Source: Neoceratodus forsteri (taxonomy: Eukaryota; Chordata; Ceratodontiformes; Ceratodontidae). Taken from it: a DNA stretch of 64,000 bases. The position numbers were made by a program, and so were the translations under genes. Every line of letters starts with the position of its first letter. Position 1 is the first letter of the stretch. Location of the stretch: assembly GCA_016271365.2 (NCBI GenBank), contig CM028129.1, forward strand, positions 1,008,691,501-1,008,755,500. The letters run 5' to 3'. Under the pieces are notes generated by a model, which saw nothing but the letters and a program-made list of their open reading frames with translations, ran no database searches and was not told where the DNA came from. Positions 31,002 through 40,530 of this stretch are shown piece by piece.

Positions 31002-33504
31002 ATGTCTGAGAAACCCAAAAATAAAACCGGTTCCACTGGGTTTCAGCACTGTACCGAGTGTGGGGAGGCCTTTGCCAAGGCTGATCCCCATCTCATATGT
31101 GTTTATTGTCTGGGGTTTGACCACCTCAAAGTAGACTGCCAAATTTGTAAGACCTTTCCTAAGGCCACTCTTAAAAAACATTTGAGTAGGCTGAAGGAAA
31201 GGGAGGCTGAGAAGTCCGTAATCCGGATGGCCAGCCTGGTTCAGTTGCTACCGAACCTGAAGAGGTGCCTACTGACCTGGACAATACCTCTTCGGGCAAA
31301 AGGAGAGCCAACTCTGCGGAGTTGGTTCCGTCAAAGAGAAAATCAGATGGTTCAGATCCAACACCTCATGTTCCGACCGCTTAGGAAATGGCAAAAGTGA
31401 TCTCAAGCGTAGTCGCTGAGCTGTTCTGACCGAACCGAATTGGCTAAAGCATCGGTTCGTCAGAAGTTTTGGCCTCAGATATTGATCCGGGCATACTATG
31501 AGGGCAACTGGGAGGAGGAGGAAGATGATGATGATGATGGAGAGTTTGAAGGCCTAGATGAGCCAGCAGAGCCTGACATCTCCCCAGACAGACCTTCCAA
31601 TGCTTCCCTTCCCAGGCTCTCTGAGTCCCCCTCACACTTCTTGTTCTGCAAGAAGGTGGCTGAAGCTCTTCAGCTTCCTATGGAAAAGGCTGATCAGGAT
31701 CAGGAGGAGCCAGATTATGTGGAAATGATGGGTGTTTCAGAATCAGAGAGTGTCGATCCCTTTGCACAAATCCCTGTGGAAACAGACACTGAAAATCATG
31801 CAATTTCCCACATCCGTTCCTCTTGTGGATAAAAGAATAGACAAGAGGTATGCTCTGTCAGGCCCTGGCACAGAACTCCTTTCAGCACAATGCAGCCATG
31901 TTGGGGTAGTGCAAGCTGCAGCCTGTGACAAGGCTAGCATTCCCCTGGCATCTCACCCCCCAGATAAGGATTCCAGGAAAGTGGATGCCATGGCTAAGAA
32001 ACAGTACTTGGCATCCTCTTTGGGGCTCAGGCAATCAAATTACATGGCAAATACAGCCAGGTACCAGAAATTTGTATGGGATACGATTCTGGAACTGTCT
32101 AAGAATGCCCCTCCCCAGCTAGCCAAGGAGCTGGAGCAGGTGGCTATGGATCGTATAGAGGCATCCAAGGTACAGTTTCATGCTGCTGTGGACTCGAATG
32201 ATGTACATTTTAGAGTCATGGTTGCCACCAGTGTCAGGATTGGACTGTTATACCACCATAGGGACTGCCTACCACAAGAGGCCCTTAGATTGGCAATCAC
32301 CTCCTCTGCCCTGTTGCTAATCAACTATGGGCTGCCTATCTATGCTGCAGCCGACAACACTGCACTTGCAAGAATCCAGCTCTCTATAAACAAGGCCTGC
32401 AGGCTAATGCTGGGAGCCCCTAGGCGAACCCATACATGCCTGCTGTACTCCACCACCAACTTGCTCAACCTTGAAGAAAGACTCCACTTCCGAACCTGCC
32501 TTCTTGTAAAAAAGACCCTGCTAGGGCTTTCCCCCCCAGGGTCGCCACCTCCCTGCATTGTGCCTCCCCTTCAGTCTCCACTCACAGCACTGTCAAAACC
32601 TCCCTTATTGTCCCCAGGGTAAGGACCTCTGTGGCCCAGAGATCCTTTTGCTATTGGGCTCCCTCCTGATTCGGTTCCCTCCCAGCCAATGTTGCTGACT
32701 TCACTAAGCTTGGTCCTTTCAAGGTCTCCCTCAGAAGCCATCTGACAAGCACTCGCTGCTGCAACTGCTCATAATCCCCCACCTGCCCCTTACCTTCACC
32801 CATTGGCTGGGTCTGCCCTGTCTACTTTTGCTGTATATACCTGGGGTCTCATGCAACATCTGCTGACTACTGTAATATAATTTCTCTGGTTGCTACCTGA
32901 CATGGTACTCGTGTACCTGTATTATGACTAATGTGATCTACCTATTACCAAGCGTGTACCACCAGTGAATGCCTGTAACACTGGTTGCTTTTTTAATCTA
33001 AGCGTTGTGTACTGTACTGTTTGTTTGCTGTGATGTATTGCTGTCTTGACAAGGTGCCTTTTTAAATGAGTCTATGACTCAAAGGTCTGTAAACTGATGA
33101 TCTAATAATAAAATAAAATAAAAATAAATACATCCATCTCCATGAGGAGGTTTGCTTGGCTTAGATGTACTAATCTTTTGCAGGATACCCATACTAAGGC
33201 CATGGATTTCCCTGTAACTGGTAATTCTCTGATTGGGGAGCGAACAGAGAACTACATGAAAAAGATTGATGAATATAGGACCACCTATAGGAGTGCTGCA
33301 GCCAAGGAAAAGCAGGCCACTCCTCAGAAGCAGCAGTTCAGGGATGGCAGGGGCAGGCCTTTTCACAGGCCTTTCTATCAAGCTCAGGCCCCCTCTTCTT
33401 CTTCTTTCCAGCAGAGGGGCTTCTTTAGGGTAAGAGGCAGGCATGGGATGACCAGGACCCCATCATCCACACAGTCTAAGCCCCCTGCCAAACAGACAAC
33501 CTGA
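31002..33504 (+). pseudogene. DIRS gag of copy D, split by a LINE
   Basis: The ATG at 31002 starts MSEKPKNKTG. The Cys/His motif is complete: HCTECGEAF, then HLICVYCLGFDHL and CQIC (about 31047-31150). The pattern is C-x2-C ... H-x3-C-x2-C-x4-H-x4-C-x2-C. A basic helix (LKKHLSRLKEREAEK) follows, then a frameshift near 31215. An acidic run encoded by GAT repeats (EEEEDDDDDG, about 31515-31545) and EPDYVEMM follow. After another shift, CSHVGVVQAAACDKA (about 31893) matches copy A. The L2-like LINE interrupts at 32236-33130. The C-terminus resumes at 33142 with Arg/Gly/Phe-rich FRDGRGRPFHRPF and stops at 33502-33504. Confidence 0.85.
32236..33130 (+). mobile_element. L2-like LINE, 5'-truncated, inserted in copy D gag
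   Basis: The insert opens in frame with the RT C-terminus: LLINYGLPIYAAA (about 32318-32356), KACRLMLGAPRRTHTCLLYS (about 32391-32450) and LEERLHFRTC, then stops at 32622-32624. A 3' UTR ends in an AATAAAATAAAATAAA-type tail (33106-33130). In copy A the gag is uninterrupted at this point (14840-14900). I could not define a duplication. Confidence 0.8.
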
Positions 33505-35099
33505 GGTGTCGATCAGAGTCGCCTCCCCAGTTCCAGTAGGGGGCAGGTTGGCTCACTGCTCCCAGGCCTGGGAGTCTGTTACTTCAGACAAATGGGTCCT
33601 GGAAGTAGTGAGCCAGGGACTTGCTCTCGGTTTCAAAAGGTTCCCAAAAATGAGAGCAAGGTCCTTCAGTCCTCCCTCTCCCTTGGAGACAAAGGCCTTA
33701 GAGGTAGAAGTCTTCTCTCTTCTGCAAGCAGTAGAGAAGGTACCTCATTGTCACAGGGGAAAAGGACTGTACTCCAGATACTTCCTTACCCCAAAAAGGA
33801 CGGGAGTAGTGACCCATCCTAGATTTAAGGTACCTGAACAAACACTTAATAAAACCAAAATTCAAGATGGTGACTCTGGGAGCAATTCTTCCCTCTCTGA
33901 GACCAGGAGACTGGCTAGCCTCTCTGGATCTCAAGGATGCCTACTTCCACATAGCTATCAGACATTCCCACAGAAAGTACCTCAGGTTCGAGTTGCCCTC
34001 AGGCCATTACCAATTCAGAGCTATGCCTTTCAGCCTAACATCTGCTCCAAGGGTGTTCACCAAGTGTCTTGCAGTAATGGTAGCATTCCTCAGGAGACAG
34101 GGTATCCTTTTGTTCCCATACCTGGACGACTGGCTCGTGGTAGGCCAGTCTTCAGACCAAGTCAGGTCAGCCCTAGAGGTCACTCAAAAAATCCTAGACT
34201 CCTTGGGTTTCATTCTGAACCTAGAAAAGTCTGTCCTGGAACCAGTCCAGATCCTCACTTTCATGGGGGTGGAACTAGACACTATTCAGGCAAGAGCTTT
34301 TCTCCCTCTATCAAGGGTTCAGTCCCTTGTCACTATGGCTTCCTCTTTTCATTCTCTAGTTTCTCATCCAGCCAAACACTTTCTGCAGTTGCTGGGTCAC
34401 ATGGCAGCATCCACAGCAGTGATCCGGGGGGCAAGGTTTCAGATGAGAGACATTGTTTCATCTCAGATCTTATTGGTCTCAGAAAAAAGACCCTCACTCC
34501 AAATTGGTTCCTGTGTCTCAAACCCTAGTTCAGACCCTCCAGGTGTGGCTGGAGGAGTACAGTCTTCGACAAGGTGTCCCCTTTATCAGTCAGGCTCCTT
34601 CAGTGATTCTCACCACAGATGCCTCTTTACTGAGGTGGGGGCTCACCTAGATCATCTTAAAGCTCAGGGAACCTGGTCTCACCAGGAGTCTCTTCTACAC
34701 ATAAACCTTCTCGAACTGAGAGCTGTCTTTCTAGCACTTCAGACATTCTCAACTGCTGTTCAGGGGAAAGTGGTGCAGATCAGGACAGACAATACCACAA
34801 CAAAGTGGTACATCAACAAGCAGGGAGGCACTCTGTCCTCGTCCTTGTGCACAGAGGCCATGAAAACATGGTCTCTGGCTAATTCCCTTCAGGCTTCCCT
34901 GATGGCTGTGCATCTCCCAGGGAAGGACAACATTCTCGCAGATGCTCTCAGCAGGATTTCCCAGGGTCACCATGAATGGACCCTGAACCCTGTAATTTTT
35001 CAGGTCATTTTCAAGAGGTGGGGCACTCCAGAGTTAGATCTCTTTGCAGCCCCGGCAATCACCAGCTTCCACTTTTTGGCTGCAGACCACCTCTTCTGA
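33505..35099 (+). pseudogene. DIRS reverse transcriptase-RNase H of copy D, nearly intact
   Basis: RT begins next to the gag stop (PVPVGGRLAHCSQAWE). Two small shifts lie around 33790-33830, by ILDLRYLNKHL. From 33867 a 410-codon frame runs to 35099 with LDLKDAYFHIAI, SLTSAPRVFTKC and YLDDWLVVG (about 34119-34145), all RT motifs intact. Between about 34455 and 34645 this frame is out of register: the true RNase H start (ILTTDASLLRWG) is read in another frame at 34453-34650. So two compensating frameshifts keep the frame open but replace about 60 residues. RNase H resumes with LELRAVFLAL, RTDNTTTKWYINKQGG and LPGKDNILADALSR (about 34915-34955). Confidence 0.9.
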
Positions 35100-36407
35100 G
35101 CCCTGTCCCTCAGGATGCTCTCTTGTTGGATTGGACTAGCGGGTTTCTCTATGCATTTCTTCCTTTTCTTCTGATATTCAGGGTCCTGATCAAAATCAGG
35201 CATCAGCCCTGCAAGGTGATTCTAGTGGCTCCATACTGGGCCAGGCAACCGTGGTACCCCCTTCTTTTGTCACTGTCAGTGACAATGCATCTATGTCTTC
35301 GGAGACAGTTCAATCTCCTCACAGGGGAGGATTCTTTATCCCAACCTTCAGACTCTCAGACTTAAAGCCTGGCCCTTGAAGAGCTAGAATATGCAAGCCT
35401 GCATCTTTCTCAGTTAGTCTTAGACATTTTAAAGGTTAGCAGAAAACCTGCTACCAGAAAGACTTACAACTCCAAATGGAAAAGATTTGTGTTTTGGTGT
35501 TCCCACAGGCAGGTCCAGCCAGAGCAGGCTGATATTGCTACTGTATTGGACTATTTGGTGCATCTTAACAGTTTAGGTCTCCAGCCTACTACTCTCAGGG
35601 TACATTTGGCAGCTGTGTCTGCCTTCCTTTCTGCTGGTAAGGGCTATTCCCTGGCATCTCATCCAGTTTTTAAGAAATTTTTCAAGGGCCTGGTACGTTA
35701 CCTCTCTTTTGAGAGCCTACCCCTTCTTGGGACCTGAATATCTGTATCGCACAGCTTATGCAGACCCCTTTTGAGCCTCTATCCTCAGCTGAGCTAAAGT
35801 ACTTGACTTGGAAAACTATATTCCTGGTAGCCATTACCTCTGCCAGGAGTATCAGTGAATTACAGGCTTCATCCATGGAACCGGACTTAATTTCATTTCA
35901 CATTTCTTCGAACCAACAGAAAGTTTCTTCCCAAGGTGATATTAGACTTTCATTTGAATCAGTCCGTCATTGCCTGTATATTTCACTGACCATTCTTCCT
36001 CTAGGGAGAGAAGATAACATAGTCTCAATGTAAAGAGGGCTGTTAGTTACTATGTGGATCACACGAAGGCCCATAGAAATGGCTGTTCTCAGTTGTTTCA
36101 CACTTATGGGGAAGTGGGAAAGGGCAAACCTGCCACCAAGAGAACTATTGCCAGGTGGATTGTCTCCTGCATCCAGTTCTGCTATTCAGAGTTGGGGAAA
36201 GAGCCTCCCTCAGGCATGAAGGTTCACTCCACCAGAGGTACAGCTGCTTCAGTTGCAGCAGCCAGAGACATACCATTAGTGGAAATCTGTAAAGCAGCCA
36301 CCTGGAAAACTGTTCACACGTTTACCAAGCATTACTCTCTGGATATTCAGTCAAGAAGTGATGCTAGGTTTGGCACATCTGTACTGCAGAGCCTATTCCC
36401 AAAATAG
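35100..36407 (+). pseudogene. DIRS tyrosine recombinase of copy D, catalytic residues intact
   Basis: A connector (FRVLIKIRHQPCKVILVAPYW, about 35178-35240) leads to the core-binding domain: VSRKPATRKTYNSKWKRF (about 35433-35486) and LQPTTLRVHLAAVSAF. A frame change near 35735 precedes SARSISELQ (about 35840, first Arg). A shift near 35920-36050 precedes ATKRTIARWIVSC, HSTRG (about 36225), ATWKTVHTFTKHYS (about 36299-36340) and the stop at 36405-36407. Arg, His-x-x-Arg and Tyr are all present, and only three or four small lesions separate it from an open frame. Confidence 0.9.
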
Positions 36408-36448
36408 GTTCTGTGACTCCCTCCTCCAAGGGGGTACTGCTTGGTAGT

Positions 36449-36544
36449 CTGCATATAGTCAGAATACAGCAAGACTTCATGTTTGAAGAAAGAATTACTC
36501 ACAATAGTAATGTTTCTTCTAATGGAGTCTTGCTGTATTCTGAC
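36449..36544 (+). repeat. Internal complementary region, copy D
   Basis: TGCATATAGTCAGAATACAG and CAAGACTTCATGTTTGAAG (complement of the left end) join AAAGAATTACTCACAATAGT, CTTCTAATGGAG and TCTTGCTGTATTC (complement of the right end). Confidence 0.9.
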
Positions 36545-36801
36545 CTCCCTCCCTGCCTCCCCTCCTGGAACCTAGTAGTTTTGGGATGTGGTCTGGCAGG
36601 CACAGTGCTGCACCCCAGAGGTGTACTTGGCACGCCCTATCTTATTAGGGTTTTTTCTGTTATAAGTGTTTTGTTTTCACTACCTGCTTAGATTCTTTTT
36701 GGGGTTCTCGACTTGTCTTTTGACCTTAAAAAATCTGTTTGGTGCCTTTTGGCATAAACATTTTAGAAACAGTTTCTAACTATTGAGTTAGTTTAGTGCT
36801 C

Positions 36802-36960
36802 GTAAGAATCTGACAGACTTCAGAGTACCACATACAGAGGTTTGAAAACCAAGATCAAGCTCAACATTCTATGCCTTGGCATAGAGTTAACCCTTTACTC
36901 TCCAGAGCAGTTCAAGTGCTGGGGCTAACTGCATATAGTCAGAATACAGCAAGACTCCAT
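36802..36960 (+). repeat. Right inverted terminal repeat, copy D
   Basis: Complement of 30441-30602, followed by the right-end extension with TGGTGAGTAATTTTTCTTT. Confidence 0.95.
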
Positions 36961-36995
36961 TAGAAGAAGCATTACTATGGTGAGTAATTTTTCTT

Positions 36996-37337
36996 TCAGT
37001 CTATACAACACTCTTAATCTAGTGTGTAATCTTTTAATCAAATTGTCTATATGTATGTCCCATTTTAGATGTGTATCCAACCATACTCCCAAATATCTAT
37101 ACGAATTCACCTGTGTTAGTATTTAAATAGACGTTTTAATTTGAAATGTGTTTGTTGTAACAGTTTGCTTGTTTCCAGAAAGCATAACTTGTGATTTTTT
37201 GTTATTTAATATTCAATTTTGTGACTTATAGTACTCTTGTAGGGTATCAAAATCCAATTGAAGCACTTTCTGAATTTCCTGAGGGGAAGCACTTTCTGCA
37301 TACAAAATCACATCTGCATACAAGTGGTACCCTTCCC
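36996..37337 (-). mobile_element. Non-CR1 LINE, 5'-truncated RT part (left side of the split copy)
   Basis: On the minus strand the copy begins at the RT active site, YADVILYA (one codon short of YADD), followed by LQLDFDTLQEYYKSQN, SYRYLGVWLDTHLKWDIHI and LIKRLHTRLRVLYRLK. This layout is known from L2-like LINEs. The copy starts exactly at 37337, against the terminal bases of DIRS C. Confidence 0.7.
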
Positions 37338-37352
37338 CTTATGTAACTGTAC

Positions 37353-37583
37353 TTTCTAGGAGTGGTATATGTTCATCCATACGGACCCACCTGACCTCTC
37401 CTGACTTTGGCGCACACACTGCTTCCAGAAGGCAGGATCTGGCGTCATGAGGTGGGGCCGAGGAAGTTATCACCCAGGTGGGTGGAAGGAGTCAGCTTGA
37501 AGACATTCCAGCGAAATCTTAAAGGGAAAGGCACTGCCAGAAAGTGTGGATGAACAACATAGACTGTTACAGGTGAGTAAGCT
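37353..37583 (+). mobile_element. Right end of the E-family DIRS fragment E3
   Basis: It starts TTTCTAGGAGTGGTATATGT, the right half of the ICR whose left half is at 22945-22990, and carries the E-family right repeat (TCTGGCGTCATGAGGTGGGG, GGAGTCAGCTTGAAGACATT). It ends GTTACAGGTGAGTAAGCTG (37565-37583). Together with 22456-22990 it forms one E-family fragment opened by copy C. Confidence 0.75.
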
Positions 37584-37608
37584 GTGTTTTTTTTTTTTTT
37601 TTTTTTTT
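37584..37608 (+). repeat. Poly-T tract at a DIRS/DIRS junction
   Basis: A run of about 22 T (with G at both sides) separates the E-family right end from the F-family recombinase fragment. Confidence 0.85.
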
Positions 37609-38072
37609 GTTTTTACCTAAGGTGGTTTCTGAGTTCACACTTACAGTCTATCCACCTTCCTGAGCCTGTCAGTCCTGAGGAAGCACTGCTCCATACACTA
37701 GATGTGCGCTGAACTTTGAAGTATTATCTGCTTTGGACTAAGAAGTCCAGAAAGCCTAAGCAGTTTGTTTCTTTCACCCTATGTAGAGAGGGTGCTTCAG
37801 TTTCTAAGCAGTGTTTATCCAAATGGTTGGCAAATTGCGTTGTGTTTTGCTACAAAAAGTACGGCAAAGAGTTGCCTGGTGCTGTTAAAGCTCATTCCAC
37901 CAGAGGCATAACTACCTCGGTGGCTTGTTTCAAAGGGGTCTCAGCCACTGATATTTATGCGGCAGCCACCTGGAGTACAGTTCATACTTTCACCAAGCAT
38001 TACAGTCTGGACATAGCTTCAAGAGCCTGTGCAGGATTTGGCAGAGCTGTGATTCGAGGACTGCTGTCTTAA
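37609..38072 (+). pseudogene. F-family DIRS recombinase, C-terminal third
   Basis: The sequence begins at FLPKVVSEF, in the middle of the recombinase catalytic domain, and has a TGA at about 37662. From 37716 it is open to 38070-38072: CLSKWLANCVVFCYKKYGKE, HSTRG (about 37892) and HTFTKHYSLDIASRA (about 37985-38030). Arg and Tyr are intact. The end AGFGRAVIRGLLS matches copy C (AAFGHAVLQGLLS), so families F and C are sister groups. The upstream half is missing at the E-family junction. Confidence 0.85.
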
Positions 38073-38130
38073 GTTTAAGTTCCAGCCTCCCAGACTATTA
38101 CTCTTGTCACTGCTTGGTACTCGTTCTTGC

Positions 38131-38229
38131 TGTGTAACCTGATGACTGAGATACCCCCGAAGAAGATAGAACAGTTACATAAGAAGTTACTATAACAGTA
38201 GATCTTCAAGGGGATCTCAATCATCAGGA
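38131..38229 (+). repeat. Internal complementary region, F family
   Basis: GTGTAACCTGATGACTGAGA and TACCCCCGAAGAAGATA (complement of the left end) join GAACAGTTACATAAGAAGTT and ACTATAACAGTAGATCTTC (complement of the right end). Confidence 0.85.
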
Positions 38230-38383
38230 CTTATTTCCCTCCCTCCATCCCTCTTTTTTGGGGCTCCTGTTCAGGACCTGGCTATCTGCTGTTTCCATCA
38301 TTTCTGTCTGGAGCTGGGCCCCCCTGTCTCTCCTAGGTTCCCCAGGGTGTGAACCTTGCTCCCTTTGTCTCTGGAGGGAAAGA

Positions 38384-38583
38384 ATTGAGGAGGGAGCAGG
38401 GCCACCCATGCCTCTATAAGGTTGGTGACGTCAGTAGATGTCTATGACGTGGTCAGCCCCAGTTGTACTCCTAAAAATCTTCCATGTGGATTCCCCTTCA
38501 CCGACAGCAAAAGTTCCTACAGTGTAACCTGATGACTGAGATCCCCTAGAAGATCTGTTGTTATGGTAAGTTCTTGTGTAACT
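38384..38583 (+). repeat. Right inverted terminal repeat, F family
   Basis: Complement of 12690-12900 with moderate divergence. It ends TTATGGTAAGTTCTTGTGTA and ACTGTTC. A full CRE palindrome TGACGTCA is at 38426-38433. Confidence 0.8.
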
Positions 38584-38739
38584 GTTCTTCCTCCTTACCC
38601 TCTCCTCACTGAGGCATCAGAGACTAAAGTGGATGGATCTGGTAGACAGCTGACCCCTTCTGGGTGCTCGACTGCAAACCTTCCACACAGTCTATCTGCC
38701 CTGAGCATCAGACGACCTCGCTGGTGAGTCGAAGATATA

Positions 38740-40300
38740 TGTACTGTCTACACTGGTGGATATCTCAGCATTGTTCTCTGGTGTCGCCTGTGCTGTTGTC
38801 ACCATTCACGGTGATGACAACGTGGGTGGCCCCAAAGATGATGCCGGGCGCCCCACTGACACTAGGTTGTTGGTTGCTTCAGTGCTGGCTTGGAGTCTCT
38901 TCCTATCCATCAGCAACACCGAGGATGGGGACAGCTCAGAAGATGGTGATGGGGCAGCAACATCCGTGGTGTCAATCCTGGGCATTGTCGAAGTTGACAC
39001 TGAGCAAAGAGTTATAGGATGGTGTCAGCCACGGTGACAAGGAGAGGCCTGTCTTCAAGGACGTTGCCACTTTTGAGCACGGTGCCGGAGATGGTGCTGA
39101 CTCTGGGTTAGATAGTGCCTTGGCAGCTGCTTTTTCTCCGAAGTCGGTGGACAACATCATGACTGATGAGAACCGGGGTCACACTGTGTGACCTGTACGG
39201 CTCCAGTCCTGTCCCTTCCCCCCCAAAATACACTGATCAGGTCACTCCTTGGATATAGGAGGACATCATTTGGGTGACTGCTAGGCCCCCTATGCAGTTC
39301 CACAGTCCAGGACAAAGCCCCAGAGACCTGGAGTCTCAACCAGTTTTAGAGAGGCCTTGTCAATTCCTAGAGAGGTTGCCCTCATTAATAGACTCAGAGG
39401 GCCTCTAATGTGGAAGCTACACTGGGTGAAGGTCAGTGCCTAGATGACTTGTATAGTGAGTCATATAGTCCAGTACTGACCCTGCCTGGAGCTGTGCCTT
39501 GTCTTCATCTGTGTCCTCTAGTGAGGACAACAAATCATCTATCCACCTCCCGTCTGTTACTGAATATGTACTGTAGAGATGATCCAGGCACTTGAACCAT
39601 ATCAAGCCACTGTCCAGCAACACTGTAATTGGGACTCCTTTGGAGTTCCCAATGTCGACACTGTGGTCATTACTGCTTGGCCCAGAGCTATGGAGGAGGC
39701 ATTTAGGGCAGTGTGGAGGCATTCCCCTCTCCAATCCAGCCACCCCAAGGAAGTCTTAATACAGTATCGCATGTCCACAGGTGAGGTACTTTAACCCCTC
39801 TTCAAGGTTTCAAGCACTGCTGACGCTGTCAGGGCCATGGAGTCTCCAACCTCCAGATGCGGATTTCACTCACACGGATGGTCTTAGGAGGAAGGCTTTC
39901 ACCTTGGCATGTGCTGTCATGTGCATGTGTGCATATCAGGCACATAAGGTGACCTATAACCATCACCTGTTGTTGGCAGCTACACAGTCTATTAGCTACA
40001 CTGTCACCAAGTGAGACAGACTGTCCATTGTTCTTTCCTCACAAGGTCTGGAGGTAGCATGGCACCAGTCGGGCATCTTACGTTGCTAGTGAGGTGGCCT
40101 CCATACTGGTGGGAACGTCCGTCTGTGTCTGTTGACAGCATGGCTTTGCCGTTCTAGGCTTGCACCTTTGGCCCAGTGCTGGGTAATTGCATTTCTAGGG
40201 GGCTTTTTCCTTCTCCCACAGGGTCAGACAGAAACTGTCGGTGAACACTTCTGCTCCTGTGCCACAGCAGCCCCTCGCCTGGACCTGATCTATCTGATCA
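38740..40300 (+). pseudogene. Degenerate DIRS gag of derivative G
   Basis: Frames change repeatedly. Recognisable pieces are FGVPNVDTVVITAWPRAMEE (about 39640-39700), matching copy C gag SIPEADSVVITAAHD, and ACAVMCMCAYQAHKVTYNHH (about 39907-39966), in the place where copy C has its region before the ADTQHKLADV-type block. The upstream Asp/Gly-rich part resembles the Ser/Pro/Asp-rich spacer of F-family gag. No Cys/His motif was found at the start, so the N-terminus is missing or too diverged. Confidence 0.55.
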
Positions 40301-40424
40301 TTCCAGACTATAAGGGGACCCCTGCCCTCAGGTGTTCTCTCACACGCAGAAGGCTAATGGGCTATCTCTTACCCTAAGGTTAGCCAACCCCTCCCTCAGA
40401 AAAAAGAAAACTTGGTACTCTGAC

Positions 40425-40530
40425 CCATAAGTGGGAATCAGTGGTGAAGATTGATTCTTGGAAGGTATGAAAGTCACGTACATATACCGTAACTGTTGAT
40501 CTTCTACAGTATCTTCACTATTGATTACCA
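40425..40530 (+). repeat. ICR-like palindrome of derivative G
   Basis: AATCAGTGGTGAAGATTGAT faces the complement of AGTATCTTCACTATTGATTA, with CGTACATATACCGTAACTGT between. The right half mirrors the right end at 41688-41748. Confidence 0.6.

Larger units (their letters stand above)
30431..36995 (+). mobile_element. DIRS copy D, structurally complete, with an L2-like LINE inside gag
   Basis: It is the same family as copy A: left end TTCAAACAAC (30431), left repeat 30441-30602, gag, RT-RNase H, recombinase, ICR 36449-36544, right repeat 36802-36960 and right end GGTGAGTAATTTTTCTTT (36979-36996). It lies inside the minus-strand LINE, whose frame can be followed across it. Catalytic motifs of RT and recombinase are intact, making D the best preserved DIRS here. 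Confidence 0.9.
22991..37352 (+). mobile_element. DIRS copy C, carrying a LINE, DIRS D and two smaller insertions
   Basis: Left repeat 22991-23118, gag, RT-RNase H, recombinase, ICR 29180-29285 and right repeat 29455-29590 are all present. The ICR predicts a right end of GGTAAGTTTTTACGTAACTGTAC. Only GGTAAGTTTTTT is found at 29579-29590. The missing end (CTTATGTAACTGTAC) lies at 37338-37352, after a LINE that contains DIRS D. This shows the LINE entered the last bases of copy C. Confidence 0.8.
12690..38583 (+). mobile_element. Outer F-family DIRS shell (copy B), split by all elements nested inside
   Basis: The left end CAGATCTTCGGGGATATCTC (12690) matches the left end predicted from the F-family ICR at 38131-38229, and the right F-family repeat ends near 38583. 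Between them the F parts are gag (13000-13052, 18691-19394, 21319-22165) and a recombinase end (37609-38072). RT and RNase H are missing. The two repeats are clearly related but diverged (I estimate 70-75% by eye), so this is either one old element or two F copies joined by deletion. Confidence 0.55.

Noticed and set aside
32236..32250. Target-site duplication of the L2-like LINE in copy D
   Set aside because: Flanks GCCACCAGTGTCAGG and ACATCCATCTCCATGAGG look loosely similar, but no exact duplicate could be defined.
33506..34528. 340-codon open frame as intact pol
   Set aside because: Only about the first 95 codons are in the RT frame (and the first codon is GTG); the remainder is out of register with the 33867-35099 frame.
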